NCBI GenBank assembly: GCA_900604495.1
Contig: UWOR01000019.1
Span: forward strand, 1 to 44,951
Source: Desulfovibrio sp. Marseille-P6017
GTDB taxonomy: Bacteria; Bacillota_A; Clostridia; Peptostreptococcales; Peptostreptococcaceae
Length of the DNA: 44,951 bases
Direction of reading: 5' to 3'
Shown piece by piece: positions 40,356 to 44,951 of this stretch (its first letter is position 1; each line of letters starts with the position of its first letter). The position numbers and the translations under genes were made by a program. The notes beneath the pieces are model-generated. The model worked only from the letters and a program-made list of their open reading frames with translations. It made no database searches and was not told the DNA's origin.

Positions 40356-40402
40356 TATCTTTCCTCCTTTTTATTTTATATTTATATAATACTATGAAAT
40401 AT

Positions 40403-40433
40403 AAAAAGGTGCGATGATATTCGCACCTTTTTA
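40403..40433 (-). terminator. Terminator of the phosphoglucomutase gene
   Basis: Stem aaaaaggtgcga/tcgcacctttt (40403-40414 and 40421-40432) with a six-base loop and U-rich ends, right after the stop codon of the mutase gene. Confidence 0.87.
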
Positions 40434-40436
40434 TAT

Positions 40437-42152
40437 TTATTTTACAGTTTCTACATCCATTACATTATTTAAAATTTTATCTAAACTAATCTTTATTCCA
40501 TCTAGCTTTTCATTTGCATTTTCCTCATTTTCCCCTTTTACAGCTATATAAAATTTAAGCTTAGGCTCAGTTCCTGATGGTCTAACAGCTATCCAAGATT
40601 CATCTTCTAAGAAGTATTTTAATACGTTTGCCTTAGGAAGATTATCTATACCTTTTTGATAATCTTTTAAATCTACGACTTTAACATTATTTATACTAGA
40701 TATTTCAGTATTTCTAAAATAACTTATTATTTCTTGAATTTTATTAAGCCCCTCTATACCTTTTAATGTTATAGAAATAGTCTTTTCTTTGAAGAATCCA
40801 TACTTTTTATATAATTCTAATAACCCTTCATATAAACTCATTCCTTTAGAATAATAGTACGCTGCCATTTCAGCTATTAATAATGAAGCAACAACTCCGT
40901 CTTTATCTCTTGCATGAGTTCCTACTAAGTATCCATAACTTTCTTCATATCCAAAAAGATATGTATTTTTATTAGTTTCTTCAAAAGATTTTATTTTTTC
41001 ACCTATAAATTTAAATCCAGTAAGCACATTCATTACATCTATATTGTTAGCTTTTGCTATATCCGCTCCAAATTCAGATGTAACTATAGTTTTTATAAGA
41101 ACTGAATCATCTTTTAGCTTATTATTTTCTTTTAAACCTTCTATTATATAATTAGTTAAAAGTCCACCTATTTGGTTTCCAGTTAAAAGTGCATAATCTC
41201 CACTAACAGTTTTAACGGCTACACCAACTCTATCACAGTCAGGATCAGTTGCTATTACTAAGTCAGATCCACTAGCTTTAGCAAGTTCTATTCCTCTTGT
41301 TAATGCCTTTTGTTCTTCTGGGTTAGGATATTCTATTCCAGCAAAGTTTGGATCTGGCATTTCCTCTTCAGGAACTATAAGCACATTTTCAAATCCTACT
41401 TCATTTAAGGCTCTTTTTATTGGTACATTTCCAGTTCCACAAAGTGGAGTATATACTATTTTAAATTCTTTTCCTACTTTTTGTATAACATCTCTTCTTA
41501 TTGATTGAATTTTAACTTCTTCTATAAAAGCTGTATCTTGTTCTTTTCCTAACATTACAACTAAGCTTTTATTTTCTTCAGTTATAGTTGGTATTATACT
41601 ATAATCCTCTATACTATTTATTTCATCTGTTATAGCATTAGCTATTTCAGGCATTACTTGAGCCCCATCTTCCCAGTACACTTTATATCCATTATATTCT
41701 GGTGGATTGTGACTTGCTGTTATAACTATACCTGCTATAGTATTTAAACTTCTAACCGCAAATGATAATTCAGGAGTTGTTCTTAAACTATCAAATATGT
41801 ATGCCTTTATTCCGCATGCAGCTAATGTATTAGCAGCCTCTATACAAAATTCTCTAGACATATGTCTATTATCATGTGATATCACTACACCTCTATTTTT
41901 CTCTTCTTCAGTTGTATTTTTTTCTATGTAATTAGCTAGTCCAAATGTAGCTCTTCTTACTGTATATTTATTTATTCTATTTGTTCCTGCTGCAATTACA
42001 CCCCTAAGACCTGCTGTTCCAAACTCTAAATTTTTATAAAATCTATCTTCTATTTCTTTTTCATTATCCTTTATAAGATTTAGCTCTTTTTTTGTTGCAT
42101 CATCAAAATAAGGATTATTTAACCATGTTTCATAACTTGCTTTGTATCCCAT
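40437..42152 (-). CDS. pgcA: Phospho-sugar mutase (alpha-phosphoglucomutase)
   Basis: A 571-residue enzyme of the alpha-D-phosphohexomutase family, of the PgcA size (about 575). It has the phosphoserine site TASHNPPEYNG with S147, the metal loop TDPDCDRVG, the sugar-binding GYEESYGYL, and the phosphate-binding RPSGTEPKLKFY near the C-terminus. It interconverts glucose 1-phosphate and glucose 6-phosphate, possibly also mannose phosphates. ATG after AAAAGGAG; monocistronic. Confidence 0.95.
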   Translation of the reverse strand: MGYKASYETWLNNPYFDDATKKELNLIKDNEKEIEDRFYKNLEFGTAGLRGVIAAGTNRINKYTVRRATFGLANYIEKNTTEEEKNRGVVISHDNRHMSREFCIEAANTLAACGIKAYIFDSLRTTPELSFAVRSLNTIAGIVITASHNPPEYNGYKVYWEDGAQVMPEIANAITDEINSIEDYSIIPTITEENKSLVVMLGKEQDTAFIEEVKIQSIRRDVIQKVGKEFKIVYTPLCGTGNVPIKRALNEVGFENVLIVPEEEMPDPNFAGIEYPNPEEQKALTRGIELAKASGSDLVIATDPDCDRVGVAVKTVSGDYALLTGNQIGGLLTNYIIEGLKENNKLKDDSVLIKTIVTSEFGADIAKANNIDVMNVLTGFKFIGEKIKSFEETNKNTYLFGYEESYGYLVGTHARDKDGVVASLLIAEMAAYYYSKGMSLYEGLLELYKKYGFFKEKTISITLKGIEGLNKIQEIISYFRNTEISSINNVKVVDLKDYQKGIDNLPKANVLKYFLEDESWIAVRPSGTEPKLKFYIAVKGENEENANEKLDGIKISLDKILNNVMDVETVK

Positions 42153-42260
42153 ATATATTTCTCCTTTTAAATCTATATCTTTTAGTATAATTAAATTTAC
42201 ACATTTAATAGTAATACAATTTTTTATGTAAGTAAAGTATATATAACCAAATTTATAACC

Positions 42261-43097
42261 CTATTTTATATATATATCAATACTTCTTCTTCCCCATTGT
42301 ATACACTGAGATTCACTATTCATAAATATATCAATTTTATTGCCCTTTATAGCACCTCCACAGTCTTCCGCTATAAATGTCATATCAAATTGAGGTATAT
42401 ACACCCTACTTCCATATGGTATTACACTTGGATCTACAGCTATAGTACCCCATTTAGGTATTGTTCCTGTAGATGTTATAGAATCACCTGCATATGCAGT
42501 TGCAACTACAGACATATGAGTTCCGCTTATTGAAGACGACGTTTCTCCTAATTCTTGTGATGTATTTCTTGACGTTGTTGATCTTGATGCTACTATAATT
42601 TCTTCTTTGGTTCCACTTTTTACAATCTTATTAGTAGGCTCTTTAGATATGCGTTCTTCTTCTAGTACTTTTTTAATTAATTTTCCATCATGATATGTAA
42701 GTGTATAAGTTAATTCTTTTTCTCCAGATTCACCTTCTTGAGCTACTTCTGTTTTTCCTTTAAGTAGTTCATTATCTTCTAGTAACTGAACCTCAAAAGG
42801 TATCTCTTCTTTTTCACTTACTGTTGACGTAGTTACATCAACTACTTTAATATCCATATAGTCCTTTACTTCTGAGTCTAAGCTTGGAGTTATTATATCA
42901 TTATCATCGTATTTTATTCCATTCTCATCAAGCAACTCTTTTACGCTTTTCTTAAATGTAGATACTTTAATTTCTTCCCCCTTAATAATTATAGAAACTT
43001 GCTCTTTATTTAAAGTCCAGTATCCAGCTAAAGAAACTGATAGTACCAATGATGTCCCTAAAAATAGTGCAATCAACTTACTTTCTTTAATTTTCAT
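42261..43097 (-). CDS. Cell wall protein with DUF348, G5 and 3D domains
   Basis: A 278-residue exported or membrane-anchored protein: N-terminal hydrophobic span (about 8-27), a DUF348 ubiquitin-like module (about 34-80), a G5-type module (about 85-165), a Ser/Thr linker, and a C-terminal 3D domain (about 195-277). The 3D domain has VVATAYAGDSITSTGT, GTIAVDPSVIPYGSRVYI and AEDCGGAIKGNKIDIF, holding the conserved aspartates. Related to YabE/YocH-like and Rpf-like proteins, so probably a peptidoglycan-cleaving (lytic transglycosylase-like) enzyme. Near-consensus promoter upstream. Confidence 0.9.
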   Translation of the reverse strand: MKIKESKLIALFLGTSLVLSVSLAGYWTLNKEQVSIIIKGEEIKVSTFKKSVKELLDENGIKYDDNDIITPSLDSEVKDYMDIKVVDVTTSTVSEKEEIPFEVQLLEDNELLKGKTEVAQEGESGEKELTYTLTYHDGKLIKKVLEEERISKEPTNKIVKSGTKEEIIVASRSTTSRNTSQELGETSSSISGTHMSVVATAYAGDSITSTGTIPKWGTIAVDPSVIPYGSRVYIPQFDMTFIAEDCGGAIKGNKIDIFMNSESQCIQWGRRSIDIYIK

Positions 43098-43174
43098 AAG
43101 TTTCCCCCTGTATTATAACCTCATAAAGTTTACTTTTAATTTATATTGCTTGCCATTTAGGATTATGTAACTAA

Positions 43175-43203
43175 ATTGTAACTATTCGTTTCTATTCTGT
43201 CAA
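43175..43203 (-). promoter_or_regulatory. Promoter of the 3D-domain protein gene
   Basis: Minus-strand -35 TTGACA (43198-43203), 17-base spacer, -10 TACAAT (43175-43180). The -35 is one half of a perfect 12-bp palindrome tgtcaattgaca (43198-43209). Confidence 0.75.
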
Positions 43204-43312
43204 TTGACATTTTTGTCAAAAGATGCTTACATAGCGTTTACAGTATATACATAGCAAAATTTTTCATAAATTTATACTTATTTTTGATTAAAATAAGTAT
43301 TTTGTTATTTTT
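43204..43312 (+). other. Orphan promoter-to-terminator stretch, possible small RNA
   Basis: In the 330-bp gap, the plus strand has TTGACA (43204-43209), 18 bases, then TACATA (43228-43233). An 11-bp hairpin follows, atacttatttt/aaaataagtat (43274-43284 and 43290-43300), ending in TTTGTTATTTTTT. No open frame of useful length lies between. Two copies of TACATAGC (43228-43235, 43248-43255) are 20 bp apart. A short untranslated RNA is possible; evidence is limited to these signals. Confidence 0.3.
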
Positions 43313-43388
43313 TATTAGATCTATTTGAATTATGTATAATTTATAGATAATAATATCCTTTATATAATTAAATTTTATTTATATAGTA

Positions 43389-43423
43389 AAAAAGGTGATT
43401 CTATAATCAAGAATCACCTTTTT
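43389..43423 (-). terminator. Terminator of the dicarboxylate/cystine symporter gene
   Basis: A 14-bp perfect stem, aaaaaggtgattct/agaatcaccttttt (43389-43402 and 43410-43423), with U-rich end, just past the stop codon. Confidence 0.88.
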
Positions 43424-43428
43424 GTTAA

Positions 43429-44844
43429 CTAAGCAGTTTTTTCTTTATTATTTTCTTTTTCTATATTCCCATTAAAAATATTTTTATCTAATTTTCCTAA
43501 AGATTTTGCAACTGATATAGCTGTAGTACTTGCCCCATTTACGTTTATCATAGTACGCCCCATATCTAATATAGGATCTATAGCTATTATTCCTCCTACT
43601 AATGGGAAATATGCGCCAAGGCCAACCCCTGATAAAACTACTGACACTGCCATTGTAGCAGTTCCAGGAAGTCCTGCTATTCCTAATGAACTTATAGTTA
43701 TTACTATAAATAGCATTGCATAGAAACTAGCATTCATCTCAACACCAGCCATATTAGCTACAGTTACTGCAACTAAAGCTGGATATATTCCTGCACATCC
43801 ATTCATCCCCATATTAGCACCTAAACTTGCTGTAAAACTTGCTACACTTTCATCTACACCTTGCTTATCTTTTAAAGTTTCTATCGTTACTGGTAATGTT
43901 CCTAAGCTTGATCTAGATGTAAATCCTAAAAGTAAAGGCTCTACTGCATTTTTTACATAAGTTATTGGATTTAACCCATTTAAAGTAATTATTACTAAAT
44001 GTATTATAAATAATATTGCTACAGATATATAAAGTGCAGCTACAAACTCAAATACAGATATCATAGATGATAATCCACGAGCTGTTATAGTATTTGCAAG
44101 CATTGCTACTACTGCATAAGGCATAAACTTTATTACAGTCATAGCCACACTTACTATTATTTTATAAAATGCTTCAACTAAATTTTCAAATGGCTTGATT
44201 ATGTCTGCATATTTCTTTCTTTGTCTCTTAACTGCCAATCCTAAGAATGTAGCAAATATTATTATTGCAACTATATTCCCTTCTGCCATAGATGCAACTG
44301 GATTTGATGGTAAAAGACCTCTTAATGTATCTACTAAAGGCGTTATTTCTCTCATTTCAGTTGTAGACTCTACTATATTAGTGCTACCAACCCCTAACTT
44401 CATAAGATTTGCAACCACTATACCAACTGTTGCTGCTAGTGCAGTCGTTCCAAGTAGCATACCTAAAGATCTAAATGTAAGTTTTCCTAAATCTTCTCCT
44501 TCACCCATATTAATTATAACTCTTAATATAGATACAAATACTAATGGAACAACTAACATTTTTAGTAAATCCATAAATCCAGATCCAAATAGACCATACC
44601 ATTTACTTACTTCTTGTAGCCAAGTAACTTGAGTTGGATCTTCTGGAAGTCCTGCTACTACTTGTATTATGACTCCTAATAAAAGACCTATCATAGTTGC
44701 ATAAATTGTTCTAGTCGAAAATTTAATTTTCTTTTTTTCAAAAACATTAACTATGAAAAATGTTCCTATAAGAATTGATATAAAAATAACAGTTTTTATA
44801 TCAGTAATCATAAGAAATTCTGATAAAAATGAACTTTTTCCCAT
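43429..44844 (-). CDS. tcyP: DAACS-family cation symporter, probable L-cystine transporter
   Basis: A 471-residue membrane protein of the dicarboxylate/amino acid:cation symporter family. It has about eight spans plus hairpins: FTSRSSLGTLPVTIETL for the serine-rich HP1, GANMGMNGCAGIYPALVAV for TM7, and SSLGIAGLPGTATMAVSVVLSGVG for HP2. Replacement of the usual NMDGT by GMNGCAG, and the long N-terminal part with LLGVIIQVVAG, fit the TcyP cystine branch rather than glutamate carriers. I use ATG 44844 after AGGAGG; a longer frame from 44898 lacks a site. No further gene is visible to the window end. Confidence 0.85.
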   Translation of the reverse strand: MGKSSFLSEFLMITDIKTVIFISILIGTFFIVNVFEKKKIKFSTRTIYATMIGLLLGVIIQVVAGLPEDPTQVTWLQEVSKWYGLFGSGFMDLLKMLVVPLVFVSILRVIINMGEGEDLGKLTFRSLGMLLGTTALAATVGIVVANLMKLGVGSTNIVESTTEMREITPLVDTLRGLLPSNPVASMAEGNIVAIIIFATFLGLAVKRQRKKYADIIKPFENLVEAFYKIIVSVAMTVIKFMPYAVVAMLANTITARGLSSMISVFEFVAALYISVAILFIIHLVIITLNGLNPITYVKNAVEPLLLGFTSRSSLGTLPVTIETLKDKQGVDESVASFTASLGANMGMNGCAGIYPALVAVTVANMAGVEMNASFYAMLFIVITISSLGIAGLPGTATMAVSVVLSGVGLGAYFPLVGGIIAIDPILDMGRTMINVNGASTTAISVAKSLGKLDKNIFNGNIEKENNKEKTA

Positions 44845-44951
44845 TTTATAATTCCTCCTAATAAGCATATTTATGTATTTTTTTGTTGAATATACCATAA
44901 TAAATATAATTTTATATAAATTTATTTAATTATCGCTCATAAGACTATGAT

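Noticed and set aside
44195..44632. A 145-codon plus-strand frame opposite the TcyP-type gene
   Set aside because: Antisense shadow of the well-supported symporter gene; no start signals.
1..44951. CRISPR arrays, tRNA or rRNA genes, insertion sequences, prophage
   Set aside because: No regularly spaced repeats, cloverleaf signatures, transposase motifs or phage structural genes were seen on either strand.

Overview
The window is about 45 kb of very AT-rich DNA from a low-GC, endospore-forming anaerobe of the class Clostridia. The best guess is Peptostreptococcaceae (Romboutsia, Paraclostridium, Terrisporobacter or Clostridioides relatives). This rests on codon use and base composition, an alpha/beta-type small acid-soluble spore protein, DUF1540, a membrane protein of the nucleoside-recognition (Gate) type known from C. 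difficile, strong AGGAGG ribosome sites, frequent TTG starts and short U-tailed terminators. I see no IS element, prophage, CRISPR array, tRNA or rRNA.

Layout. Positions 1-8.8 kb hold housekeeping and salvage genes: flavodoxin-like, ADP-ribose Nudix, HD phosphohydrolase, a frameshifted UvrC/Cho-like nuclease, thioredoxin-like, adenosine deaminase behind an adenine-class riboswitch, a GltS-type glutamate carrier, DUF1540, MarR, a spore protein and an Mrp ATPase. Positions 8.8-27.6 kb form one large tricarboxylate-fermentation island: a GntR regulator; the oxaloacetate decarboxylase Na+ pump oadA-oadG-biotin carrier-oadB; beta-carbonic anhydrase; a PrpF-type isomerase, an aconitase-superfamily hydratase and a MatC/IT-type carrier; LysR and a second GntR; and the citrate lyase operon citD-citE-citF-citS-small membrane protein-citC-citXG. 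Positions 27.8-29 kb carry bioY with DUF1284. Positions 29-35.5 kb hold PlsC, an ArsC/Spx-like protein, a HEPN-like protein of unknown role, a Na+/phosphate cotransporter and the Gate-domain membrane protein. Positions 35.5-45 kb hold gap, yaaA, hom behind two tandem T-box leaders, a YihY/BrkB protein, phosphoglucomutase, a G5-3D cell wall protein and a TcyP-type symporter.

How the genes work together. CitS would import citrate. CitDEF, activated by CitC and CitX/CitG, would split it to acetate and oxaloacetate. OadABG with the separate biotin carrier would decarboxylate oxaloacetate to pyruvate while pumping Na+, which CitS and GltS can reuse. Carbonic anhydrase handles the CO2/bicarbonate, and BioY supplies biotin. 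The isomerase-aconitase-carrier trio (same gene set as E. coli ybhH-ybhI-ybhJ) could feed a second tricarboxylate, such as trans-aconitate, into citrate. TTGTATACAA-type operators lie at the oad promoter, the cit promoter and the second GntR gene, so these units probably form one GntR regulon.

The most notable candidates are: the shared operator set; a promoter-proximal leader closed by a 14-bp stem in front of the carrier/aconitase/isomerase operon; tandem T-boxes on hom whose specifier positions read differently (AAU and ACU); the A7-tract frameshift in the UvrC-like gene; and an orphan HEPN-motif protein. All function calls come from reading motifs and context by eye; no database search was run.
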